A stretch of DNA of 27,492 bases from Maritimibacter sp. (lineage in GTDB: Bacteria > Pseudomonadota > Alphaproteobacteria > Rhodobacterales > Rhodobacteraceae): the NCBI GenBank assembly GCA_020441225.1, contig JAGRMP010000318.1, positions 1-27,492 of the forward strand, in the 5' to 3' direction. The first letter of the stretch is position 1. Each line of letters starts with the position of its first letter. Shown piece after piece: positions 1 to 7,373 of this stretch. Made by a program: the position numbers and the translations under genes. The notes below the pieces were generated by a model. That model saw only the letters and a list, made by a program, of their open reading frames with translations. It did no database searches and was not told where the DNA came from.

Positions 1-494
1 CGGGCCGGGTCTGGCTCGACGGCGAAAATGTCTCGGGGCTGCCCGAACATTTCCTGACCGCCGAGCGCCGCACGCGCTTCGGCTTCGTCTTCCAGCGGTT
101 CAACCTGATCCGCGGGCTCAGCGTGATCGAGAACGTGATGCTGCCGGCGGTGCCGCTCGGCGAACCCCATGCCGTGGTCCGCGCCCGCGCCCTGGCCCGG
201 CTCGCGGCGCTCGGGCTCGCGGACAAGGCCGAGACGCGGGTCGAATACCTCTCGGGCGGCGAGACCCAGCGGGTGGCCATCGCGCGGGCGCTGGTGAACG
301 ATGCGCCGATCTTCATCGCCGACGAGCCCACGGCCAATCTCGACACCGCGCTCGCCGAACGCTTCCTCGACATCGTCGCCGGGCTCAAGGCCGAGGGCCG
401 CACCATCATCATGACGAGCCATGACCCGAGGATCTGGGAGGCGCCGGTGGTCGACCGGGTGGTGGCGATGCGCGATGGGGAGATCGAAGGATGA
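1..494 (+). CDS. ABC transporter ATP-binding protein, LolD/MacB type (3' part)
   Basis: The gene is cut by the left window edge; its frame is open from base 3 and ends at TGA 492-494. Visible in order are the Q-loop (FVFQRFNLI), the ABC signature LSGGETQR, Walker B with its catalytic glutamate (IFIADEPTANLD) and the H-loop histidine (TSHD). Walker A must lie upstream of the window. The Q-loop context and the TANLD form of Walker B fit the small single-domain ATPases of the LolD/MacB/FtsE group, which work with FtsX-like permeases on envelope substrates. The permease is not visible and is presumably upstream. The stop overlaps the start of the next gene by 4 bases (ATGA), so the two are probably co-translated. 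Family assignment is firm; substrate is unknown. Confidence 0.93.
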   Translation, partial: GRVWLDGENVSGLPEHFLTAERRTRFGFVFQRFNLIRGLSVIENVMLPAVPLGEPHAVVRARALARLAALGLADKAETRVEYLSGGETQRVAIARALVNDAPIFIADEPTANLDTALAERFLDIVAGLKAEGRTIIMTSHDPRIWEAPVVDRVVAMRDGEIEG

Positions 495-1489
495 TCTTCC
501 AGGCTCCGATCCTCGCGCTGTTGCTGGTCTCGGCGCTGGCAGCGCTTGTCTCGCTCTGGAGCGCGGCGTTCGGCGTGCAGGTGCTGCGGCACTGGGACGT
601 GGCGAGCGGGGCGCAGAGCCAGCTCCGGCTCGAACGCGCGACCGAGCTGGTCTCGACCCTGTTCGGCTTTGTCCTCGTCGCCGAGATCGCCGCGCTTTTG
701 CTCTTCGTCTACAACGCCGACCGCATGGCCGAGCTGTTCGTCGGCGCGATGTGCGCGGTGGGCACGCTCAACGTCAACGCCTGGGGCTTCCCGGCGCTCT
801 ACCTCAAGGTCGCGGTGTTCTTTGCCGCCGCGCTCTGGCTGATCCTCGACCGGGCCGACCGGCTCGGCCGCGACTACCCGCTCGCCCGGGTGAAATACGC
901 GGCCCTCCTGCCCATCGCGGCGCTGCTCGTGACGGCGGGCGGGGTGGAGATCGCCTATTTCCTCGGGCTGGAAACGGATGTGATCACCTCGTGCTGCTCG
1001 AAGCTGTTCACGCCCGTAAACGAGGGGCTGGCGGCCGAGATGACCGGTCTCGCGCCGGGCCTGGCGTTGTGGATGCTGGCGGGGGCGGGCGCGACCGTGG
1101 CGGCGACCGGCGCGATCAGCCTCGCGACCGGGCGCGGGCAGGGCTGGTTCGCGCTCGCGGGCGCGGTGCTGTTCGCGGTCGCACTCGCCGCCATCGTCTC
1201 GGTGATCTCGCTCTATGTCTACGACCACCCCAACCACCATTGCCCGTTCTGCCTGTTGCAGCGCGAGCATGGCTATTACGGGTATCTCCTCTACCTGCCG
1301 CTCTTCGCGGGCACCGCTTTCGCGCTCGGGGCAGGGGTGTTGCGCCTGTTCCACCGGGTGGGGTCGCTTGCGGGCGGGTTGCCGGCGCTGACCCGGCGGC
1401 TGGTGGTGGCGGGGCTCGTCGCCTACGCGCTGTTCGGCCTCGCGGTGGTCTGGGCAATCGCGGCCTCGCAGCTCATCCTCTTCGGGTAA
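491..1489 (+). CDS. Polytopic membrane protein with paired cysteine motifs, unknown function
   Basis: I do not recognise a named family. The 332-residue product has about eight hydrophobic segments, starting with one at residues 4-25. It carries cysteines in three compact motifs: MCAVGTLNVNAWGFP (C88), SCCSKLF (C168, C169) and HHCPFCLLQREHGYYGY (C251, C254). These sit at loop or membrane edges, next to His248-His250. Such an arrangement suggests thiol/disulfide chemistry, or metal or heme binding, as in DsbB/VKOR-like proteins, but I see no homology that proves it. Translation is coupled to the upstream ABC ATPase by an ATGA overlap, so it is probably part of that transporter or serves it. 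A hydrophobic protein of this length would fit an accessory subunit better than an FtsX permease, which has a large periplasmic domain. Confidence 0.85.
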   Translation: MIFQAPILALLLVSALAALVSLWSAAFGVQVLRHWDVASGAQSQLRLERATELVSTLFGFVLVAEIAALLLFVYNADRMAELFVGAMCAVGTLNVNAWGFPALYLKVAVFFAAALWLILDRADRLGRDYPLARVKYAALLPIAALLVTAGGVEIAYFLGLETDVITSCCSKLFTPVNEGLAAEMTGLAPGLALWMLAGAGATVAATGAISLATGRGQGWFALAGAVLFAVALAAIVSVISLYVYDHPNHHCPFCLLQREHGYYGYLLYLPLFAGTAFALGAGVLRLFHRVGSLAGGLPALTRRLVVAGLVAYALFGLAVVWAIAASQLILFG

Positions 1490-1495
1490 GGCGCG

Positions 1496-1792
1496 TCAGG
1501 CCGGGGGCGGGCCCATGCCGAAGGGGAAGGGCGGCAGGAAGGCCGCGTTGCCATTGGCCAGCTGCAGCACCACGCCCGAGGGGCTGATCTCGATCGGCGT
1601 GCCCAGCGGCGTCGGCTGGTCGAGGTCGATGCGCCGGATCTCGCCTTCGGGAAAGCGCAGATAGGCGTGCATCGCATCCTCGGGACCGGCGACGCCGACG
1701 AGCGCGATCCGGTCGAGCGGCATCACCTCGGTGATCGTCGCATGTTCCGCCACAAAAGCATTGGGCGCGCCGCCGTAGTCCTGAGCTGACAT
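1496..1792 (-). CDS. Small hypothetical protein (98 aa)
   Basis: The start is ATG at 1792 with a strong purine-rich Shine-Dalgarno (AGGAGGGAGACGAGG) just before it on the minus strand; the stop is TGA at 1498-1496, seven bases from the end of the convergent membrane gene. The product is soluble, with no signal peptide or membrane segment. Its middle (ALVGVAGPEDAMHAYLRFPEG, then a hydrophobic-charged beta pattern ending VVLQLANG) loosely recalls the small beta domain of PilP/GspC-type proteins, and the tail is rich in Pro, Gly and Phe. The resemblance is by eye only. No operon partner is evident: the LacI gene lies upstream on the same strand, 113 bases away. Confidence 0.7.
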   Translation of the reverse strand: MSAQDYGGAPNAFVAEHATITEVMPLDRIALVGVAGPEDAMHAYLRFPEGEIRRIDLDQPTPLGTPIEISPSGVVLQLANGNAAFLPPFPFGMGPPPA

Positions 1793-1905
1793 CCTCGTCT
1801 CCCTCCTGGATTCGTGCCGTCGTCAGGCTAGACCCAGGAGGGTGAACGGCCGGTTAACCTTGAAGATTTCGCTGGGCGCGGCCAGGGGCGCAGTCGGGCG
1901 GGCGA
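1793..1905. other. Short spacer between lacI-type gene and hypothetical gene
   Basis: No gene. It holds the ribosome binding site of the 98-aa gene and one GGTTAACC half-site at 1852-1859. There is no second TTAA at the right distance to make a full CtrA box. Confidence 0.6.
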
Positions 1906-2916
1906 TCAGGCAATGGGGGGGCCGGTGGTGCCGCGGACCACGAGCGTCGCGGGGAAGAGGGTGATCGACGGCGGCGCCTCGGGTTCCTTGAGACGGTCGA
2001 GCAGGGCGCGGGCAAGCTTGCGGCCCATCTGGTAGGGCGAGATCGCCATGGTGGTGAGCGGCGGCGAGGCCAGGCAGGCATCCTGGATGTCGTCGAAACC
2101 GATGATCGAGACCTCGCGGCCGGGCAGGAGCCCGTCCTCGATAAGGGCAAGCGACGCGCCGAGGGCGACCATGTCGCCGTTGCACACAAGCGCGGTGACC
2201 TCCGGATGCGCCGCGCGCAAGACCCTGAGCGCGTCGCGGCCCGAGATCTTGTCGTCGCCGGTTTCCCAGATCAACGGTGGACCGAGGTCCCGCTCGGCCA
2301 TCACCCTCGCGTAGCCCTCGATCCGTTCGGCGCGCACGACCGAGTGGGTGGCGCCGCCGAAATAGGCGATGTGGCGGTGGCCGAGATCGGCGAGATGGCG
2401 GGTCGCCTCGGCGGTGGCACGGGCGTTGCGGATACCGACATGGTCGAAATCGCCCGTGCGGGCCGGGCGCAGGAAGGTGACCGTCGGCATCCTGTGTGCG
2501 CGAAGCAGGTCGAACGTGCTGTCGGGCGTGTCGTTGGCGGGCACCCAGAGCAGGCCGCCGCGCGAGGAGCGGATGAAGGCTTCGAGGTTGCGCCGCTCGC
2601 GTCCGGCATCTTCCTGGCTGTCGAGGATCGAGAGCAGGTAGCCTTCGCTTTCGAGGAGATCGCTCGCGCCCGAGATGACCTCGGCATTGAACGGGTTGGC
2701 GATCGCCTGGATCACCAGCCCGATCTCGCGCCGTTCGCCCGAGCGCATCGCGGCGGCGCGCCCGTCGGGCACATAATGCAGCTTCGCCGCCGCGGCCATC
2801 ACCTTCTTGCGGGTCTGATCCGAGATCCGGCCGGTCCCGCGCAACACCTGGCTGACGGTGGCGGTGGACACACCGGCCTCCTTTGCGACGGTCTCGAGTT
2901 TTGGCTTGTCGGTCAT
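1906..2916 (-). CDS. LacI-family transcriptional regulator
   Basis: The product is 336 residues from ATG 2916. The N-terminal helix-turn-helix (LETVAKEAGVSTATVSQVLRG, residues 7-27) and hinge region (KLHYVPDGRAAAMRSG) are typical of LacI/GalR proteins. They are followed by the periplasmic-binding-protein-like effector domain (GLVIQAIANPFNAEVISG to the C-terminus). The frame is open further upstream to 3003, but only via a TTG, and residue 1 at 2916 places the helix-turn-helix at its usual distance. No good Shine-Dalgarno precedes 2916, so expression may be low. The gene is divergent from the sugar-type ABC operon and probably represses it until the transported glycoside or a derivative binds. 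A matching operator is seen at 3064-3081. Confidence 0.95.
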   Translation of the reverse strand: MTDKPKLETVAKEAGVSTATVSQVLRGTGRISDQTRKKVMAAAAKLHYVPDGRAAAMRSGERREIGLVIQAIANPFNAEVISGASDLLESEGYLLSILDSQEDAGRERRNLEAFIRSSRGGLLWVPANDTPDSTFDLLRAHRMPTVTFLRPARTGDFDHVGIRNARATAEATRHLADLGHRHIAYFGGATHSVVRAERIEGYARVMAERDLGPPLIWETGDDKISGRDALRVLRAAHPEVTALVCNGDMVALGASLALIEDGLLPGREVSIIGFDDIQDACLASPPLTTMAISPYQMGRKLARALLDRLKEPEAPPSITLFPATLVVRGTTGPPIA

Positions 2917-3055
2917 GGCGGGGTGCTGGTCCCGGTCAGCGGCTGTGGGTCTGAAACGGTATAACGATCTATCAGAATTGTGACGATTTGTCGAATTTCT
3001 CAAGGAGACGATTTCATTGTCCCTGAAACAATGGATTTTTGCGGGGGATTTCTGG

Positions 3056-3085
3056 TTGACAGATGATACAACGTTTTACCAAAAT
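3056..3085 (+). promoter_or_regulatory. Promoter and LacI-type operator of the ABC importer operon
   Basis: A perfect -35 hexamer TTGACA lies at 3056-3061, with a weak -10 CAAAAT at 3080-3085 (18-base spacing). Between and over them is TGATACAACGTTTTACCA (3064-3081), a dyad centred on CG at 3072-3073 with 6 of 8 positions symmetric. LacI/GalR operators characteristically have such a central CG with A/T-rich arms. A repressor bound here would cover the core promoter. The site lies about 115 bases before the binding-protein start and 150 bases from the regulator gene start, so it could also serve autoregulation. Confidence 0.65.
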
Positions 3086-3195
3086 TCCATCATCTCCACA
3101 AAACCCGGCCCCGAGTCGGGACCGGGGAAGCGTCGCGGGAGGCGGCGCCAGCGCAGAAAACATGCGCGCCAAGTTCACCGTTCTGGGAGGAACAC

Positions 3196-4464
3196 ATGAC
3201 ACTCAAGATGAAATTTGCCGGCGCTGCGTCGGGCCTCGCCCTGTTGGTCGCCGCGGGCGCCGCACAGGCGGACGTGCTGTTCTGGTCGACCCAGGCCAAG
3301 CCGGTCGAGGAAGCCCAGGCGATGCGCGACGAGGTGCTTGCGGGCTACGGCGAGGCGGTCGATTACCAGCCCAATGACGCCGGCCCCTGGATCACCCGTC
3401 TTCAGGCCGAGCTCGAAGCGGGCACCGGCACCATCGCCGTGCTCGGCGGGCTGCATGGCGATTTCTCGGCGATGAACCCCGACGACCTGGTCGATCTGGA
3501 CGATCTGGGTGTGATGTCGGCTTCGGGCACCTTCAACGAGCTTGCCAAACTCGGGACGGACTCGATGCAGTACATCCCCTGGATGCAGGCGAGCTACATC
3601 ATGGCCGCCAACAAGGAGGCGCTGCAATACCTGCCCGAAGGCGCCGACATCAACGCGCTCAGCTATGACCAGCTCATCGAATGGACCGCCAATGTGCACG
3701 AGGCCGTGGGCGAGCCCAAGTTCGGCTTCCCGGCCGGGCCAAAGGGGCTCAAGCACCGGTTCTTCCAGGGCTATCTCTACCCGTCCTACACCGACGGCGT
3801 TGTCCGCACCTTTGCGTCGCCCGAAGCGGTGACGGCGTGGGAAAAGATGAAAGAGCTCTGGGCCCATACCAACCCGGCCTCGACCAACTTCGCCTTCCTG
3901 CAGGAACAGCTCCTGAACGGCGACGCCTGGATCGTGTTCGACCACACCTCGCGCCTGGCCCAGGCGTTCAACGATCGGCCGGACGATTTCGTCGCCTTCC
4001 CGGCGCCCGCCGGCCCCACCGGCCGCGGCTTCATGCCGGTGCTGGCCGGCGTCGCGATCCCGCGCACCGCCCCCGACATGGACGCCGCCAAGGCTTTGGT
4101 GAGCTACATGCTGAAGCCGGAAACCCAGATCGCGACCCTGCGCGCGACCAGCTTCTTCCCGGTCGTGGACGTCGAACTGCCCGACGATCTGCCGCCCGCC
4201 GTGCAGGCTGCCGGCAACGCGGTCTCGATCATGTCGGCGAGCCCCGACGCCAACCCGGGGCTTCTGCCGGCCGGGCTGGGCGAAAAGGGTGGCGACTTCA
4301 ACCGCGTCTTTGTCGACACCTTCGAGCGGATCGTGCTCGCGGGGCAGCCGATCGAAGCCGTGCTGGAAGACCAAAAGAAGACGCTCGCCGCGATCATGGA
4401 AGAGACCGGCGCGCCGTGCTGGGCGCCCGATGCGCCGTCTGACGGGGCCTGCCCGGTCGAGTAA
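3196..4464 (+). CDS. Carbohydrate ABC transporter substrate-binding protein
   Basis: The 422-residue protein starts at ATG 3196 behind GGGAGGAACAC. Residues 1-25 are a Sec signal peptide ending AAGAAQA, with a cleavage site before DVLFWS. The length, the fold-type pattern (VLFWSTQ, ITRLQAELEAG, SYIMAANKEAL, GDAWIVFDHTSRLAQAF, VLAGVAIPRTAPD) and the position directly before two CUT1 permeases identify it as a family-1 extracellular solute-binding protein. It would capture a sugar or glycoside in the periplasm and deliver it to the permeases at 4599-6277. Two cysteines close to the C-terminus (CWAPDAPSDGACPVE) could form a disulfide. The ligand cannot be read from sequence; the hydrolase downstream suggests a glycoside. 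Confidence 0.94.
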   Translation: MTLKMKFAGAASGLALLVAAGAAQADVLFWSTQAKPVEEAQAMRDEVLAGYGEAVDYQPNDAGPWITRLQAELEAGTGTIAVLGGLHGDFSAMNPDDLVDLDDLGVMSASGTFNELAKLGTDSMQYIPWMQASYIMAANKEALQYLPEGADINALSYDQLIEWTANVHEAVGEPKFGFPAGPKGLKHRFFQGYLYPSYTDGVVRTFASPEAVTAWEKMKELWAHTNPASTNFAFLQEQLLNGDAWIVFDHTSRLAQAFNDRPDDFVAFPAPAGPTGRGFMPVLAGVAIPRTAPDMDAAKALVSYMLKPETQIATLRATSFFPVVDVELPDDLPPAVQAAGNAVSIMSASPDANPGLLPAGLGEKGGDFNRVFVDTFERIVLAGQPIEAVLEDQKKTLAAIMEETGAPCWAPDAPSDGACPVE

Positions 4465-4478
4465 GCCGCCGGACTTGC

Positions 4479-4529
4479 CGGGCGGGTGCGTCTGCATCCG
4501 CCCGACGCCCGGGCCGGCTCTGGCCCGGG
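4479..4529 (+). terminator. Two tandem stem-loops after the binding-protein gene
   Basis: The first stem pairs CGGGCGGGTGC (4479-4489) with GCATCCGCCCG (4494-4504), with one G-U pair and loop GTCT. The second pairs CCCGGGCC (4508-4515) with GGCCCGGG (4522-4529), loop GGCTCT, followed by TTCTCT. Such hairpins after a binding-protein gene commonly protect the upstream message and partly stop transcription, giving more binding protein than permease. That role is inferred from position. Confidence 0.7.
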
Positions 4530-4598
4530 TTCTCTGACCGGTCAGCTCTGCCGGTGCACCTCGCCTGACCCATGACACCCATCTGAGGGAGCGGTTCC

Positions 4599-5444
4599 AT
4601 GAACCCGCGGCTGTTGCCCTATGTGATGATCCTTCCGGTCACACTGTTTCTGTGCCTGTTCTTCATCTACCCGTTCCTGCTGGTGGCAAAGCAGGCGTTC
4701 CATGTCGACGGGAGCTGGTCGCTGGCGAATTTCCAGGAGGTCGTCGGCTATTGGAAATTTCCGATCTCGATGAAGAACACGCTGCTGCTCGCCGTCGCGG
4801 TGGTGCCGATCCAGGTGGTGCTCGCGCTGGCCATGGCGACGATGGTCACCAAGATGAAGTCCGGGCGCGACCTCGTGCTCTACATCTGGACCATCCCGCT
4901 CGGGATCTCCGACCTTGCCGCCGGGATCATCTGGCTCGCGATCTTCGAGCAGTCCGGCTTCCTCAACTCGATGCTGCACGGGATCGGCGCAGTCGACCGG
5001 CCGGTCAACTTCCTGACCTACAGCAATCCCGGGATCGTCTTTCTCGCCATTGCGCTCGCCGAGATCTGGCGCGCGACGGCGATCATGCTGGTGATCCTCG
5101 TGGCCGGCATGGGGTTGATCCCCAAGGAATATTACGAAGCCGCCGAGGTCTTCGGCGCCTCGCCCTGGAAGCGGTTCCTGCGGATTACCCTGCCGCTCCT
5201 GCGGCCCTCGCTGCAGACCGCGCTGATCCTGCGGGTGATCCTCGCCTTCGAGATTTTCGCGGTGGTGCAGGCGCTGGGCGGCACGCTGTTCCCGGTGCTC
5301 ATGGGCTCGGTCTACGAATACCAGTTTGACCTGCTCAACAGCGGCGCGGCCGCTGCCATCGCCCTCATCATCCTGGTGATCTCCGTGGGCTTCACCCTGT
5401 TGATCCTGCGCGCCCTGCGCGTGCCGAAAGGAGCCACGATATGA
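4599..5444 (+). CDS. Sugar ABC transporter permease, CUT1 family (MalF/UgpA-like)
   Basis: This is a 281-residue inner-membrane protein with six hydrophobic segments, the first at residues 8-30. The cytoplasmic EAA loop, which docks on the ATPase, is clear at residues 179-203: EAAEVFGASPWKRFLRITLP, with the invariant Gly186. The start ATG 4599 has GAGGGAG upstream. The gene overlaps the next permease by 4 bases (ATGA at 5441-5444), so the two are probably translated together as a heterodimer. Confidence 0.95.
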   Translation: MNPRLLPYVMILPVTLFLCLFFIYPFLLVAKQAFHVDGSWSLANFQEVVGYWKFPISMKNTLLLAVAVVPIQVVLALAMATMVTKMKSGRDLVLYIWTIPLGISDLAAGIIWLAIFEQSGFLNSMLHGIGAVDRPVNFLTYSNPGIVFLAIALAEIWRATAIMLVILVAGMGLIPKEYYEAAEVFGASPWKRFLRITLPLLRPSLQTALILRVILAFEIFAVVQALGGTLFPVLMGSVYEYQFDLLNSGAAAAIALIILVISVGFTLLILRALRVPKGATI

Positions 5445-6277
5445 GCGACGCTGCTGCTCCCAACCCGCGCGACACCCGTTCGGCGGGCCGGTTCCTCTAT
5501 ATCGCGGCCGTGGTGCTGCTGGTGGCCTGGGTGCTGGTGCCGATCTACTTCCTGCTGATCAACACGCTGTCCTCGCCGGACTCCGTGAACAGCTTCCCCA
5601 AGCGCTTCTTCCCCGAGTTCGACCTCGGGAGCCTCAAGTTTTTCGCCGGTTTCGACGGGATGCTGCGGGCGCTGTGGAATTCGGCGCTGGTCGCGGGGAT
5701 CACCATGGTCATCTCGATCACGATCTCGGCGCCCGCGGGCTACGCGCTCTCGCGCTTCGATTTCCCGGGCAAGTACCTGTTCCGGCTGCTTATTCTGCTC
5801 ACCCGCGCCTTTCCGCTGCCGCTGCTCGCGCTGCCGCTCGCGGTGATGTTCATCCGCACCGGGCTCGACGACACGGTGTTCGGCCTGGCGCTCGTGCACA
5901 CGACGCTGGCGATCCCCTTCGCCGTGCTCATCACCTATTCGCTGTTCTCGGGCATCCCGCTGGAGCTCGAAGAGGCGGCCTGGACGCTCGGCTGCACACG
6001 GGTCACCGCCTTCACCAAGGTGATCCTGCCCCTGATCCTGCCCGGCATCGCGGCCAGCGCGATCTTCGCTTTCGTGATCTCCTGGAACGAGGTTTTCGCC
6101 GCCGCGGTGCTGACCATCGAGAACCGGACGCTGACCGCCTTCCTCCTGCAGAACCTCGACACATCGCCCCTGCATCTCAAGTTCGCGGGCGGCTTCATCC
6201 TCGTCGTGCCGGCGCTGATCTTCATCTTCGCCGTGCGGAAATACCTCTTCGCGATGTGGGGCATCGCCAACCGCTGA
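5441..6277 (+). CDS. Sugar ABC transporter permease, CUT1 family (MalG/UgpE-like)
   Basis: The product is 278 residues with six predicted membrane segments; the first spans about residues 17-41. The EAA loop is LEEAAWTLGCTRVTAFTKVILP (residues 176-197, Gly184). The start overlaps the end of the partner permease, and a Shine-Dalgarno (AAAGGAG) lies inside that gene. Together the two permeases form the translocation pore for the solute bound by the protein at 3196-4464. Confidence 0.95.
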   Translation: MSDAAAPNPRDTRSAGRFLYIAAVVLLVAWVLVPIYFLLINTLSSPDSVNSFPKRFFPEFDLGSLKFFAGFDGMLRALWNSALVAGITMVISITISAPAGYALSRFDFPGKYLFRLLILLTRAFPLPLLALPLAVMFIRTGLDDTVFGLALVHTTLAIPFAVLITYSLFSGIPLELEEAAWTLGCTRVTAFTKVILPLILPGIAASAIFAFVISWNEVFAAAVLTIENRTLTAFLLQNLDTSPLHLKFAGGFILVVPALIFIFAVRKYLFAMWGIANR

Positions 6278-6302
6278 GCGGTTGCAAGCAAGGAGCCAGG
6301 CA

Positions 6303-7352
6303 ATGGCCGAGATCCAGATCAAGAACGTCGCCAAGCGGTTCGGGGCCTACCAGGCGCTGAGCGATATCAACCTGACCATCGCCGACCAGGAGTTCATGGT
6401 GCTGCTGGGCGCGTCCGGTTGCGGCAAGTCCACGCTGCTCCGGATCATCGCCGGGCTCGAAACCGCCTCCGAGGGCGAGGTCTGGATCGGCGGGCGCCGC
6501 ATCGACCATCTCGCACCCAAGGATCGGGGCATCTCGATGGTGTTCCAGAATTACGCGGTGTTTCCGCACCTGACCGTGTTCGAGAACATCGGTTTCGGCC
6601 TGCGCATGCAGAAACTGCCCAACGACGAGGTGACACGCCGGGTTGAGCGCACGGCGGGGCTGATGCAGATCGGTCAACTGCTCAAACGCTACTCCGGTGA
6701 ACTCTCCGGCGGTCAGCGTCAGCGGGTCGCGGTGGCGCGGGCCCTCGCGATGGAACCCGACGTGATCCTGATGGACGAGCCCCTGTCGAACCTCGACGCG
6801 CTCCTGCGGCTCGAAATGCGGGCCGAGCTCAAGGGCGTGCTCGCCGAGAGCAACACCACCGCGATCTACGTGACCCACGACCAGGTCGAGGCGATGTCGC
6901 TCGCCGACCGGATCTCGGTGATGCACGAGGGCCGCATCGCCCAGGCGGCGACCCCGGTCGAGGTTTATCGCAACCCGGCCGAGCGTTTCATTGCCAGCTT
7001 CATCGGCAACCCGCCGATGAACTTCATCGCGGCGACGCCCGCGGGCGGCGGCGGCGGCACATGGGACGTGGCCGGCCAGGTCTTCGACGGGCCGACGACC
7101 GACCACAGACAGCTCGATTTCGCGATCCGCCCCGAGGATCTGCGCACCGCCGACGTGGGGCTCACGCTCAAGGTGCGGGTGGTCGAACCGCTCGGCGCGC
7201 ATCTCCTGGTCACCGGCGAGGTCGACGGGCACCTGTTCCGCGCCGTGCTCGACAGCGACCTCGAGGTCGACCGGGGCGATACGCTGACCCTCGCGCCGCT
7301 GCCCGACCGGGTGCGCTGGTTCGACACCGACACGACGCTTGCCGTCGCCTGA
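6303..7352 (+). CDS. Sugar ABC transporter ATPase, MalK/UgpC type
   Basis: The 349-residue protein has all nucleotide-binding motifs: Walker A GASGCGKST (residues 36-44), Q-loop Q82 (MVFQNYAVFPH), signature LSGGQRQR (134-141), Walker B VILMDEPLSNLD (154-165) and H-loop H192 (THDQVEAMS). The C-terminal third (from about residue 235) forms the TOBE/OB regulatory domain of CUT1 ATPases, so it energises both permeases as a dimer. ATG 6303 is chosen because AAGGAG lies 9 bases upstream and the usual family N-terminus starts there; an earlier in-frame start at 6282 adds only seven atypical residues. Confidence 0.96.
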   Translation: MAEIQIKNVAKRFGAYQALSDINLTIADQEFMVLLGASGCGKSTLLRIIAGLETASEGEVWIGGRRIDHLAPKDRGISMVFQNYAVFPHLTVFENIGFGLRMQKLPNDEVTRRVERTAGLMQIGQLLKRYSGELSGGQRQRVAVARALAMEPDVILMDEPLSNLDALLRLEMRAELKGVLAESNTTAIYVTHDQVEAMSLADRISVMHEGRIAQAATPVEVYRNPAERFIASFIGNPPMNFIAATPAGGGGGTWDVAGQVFDGPTTDHRQLDFAIRPEDLRTADVGLTLKVRVVEPLGAHLLVTGEVDGHLFRAVLDSDLEVDRGDTLTLAPLPDRVRWFDTDTTLAVA

Positions 7353-7373
7353 CACCCTGCGGAGAAAACCGAC

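Noticed and set aside
1852..1859. Third CtrA box at GGTTAACC
   Set aside because: No second TTAA at seven-base spacing on either side.
2957..2974. Second LacI operator near the regulator start
   Set aside because: Only about 4 of 8 positions around the CG at 2965-2966 are symmetric, too weak to call.
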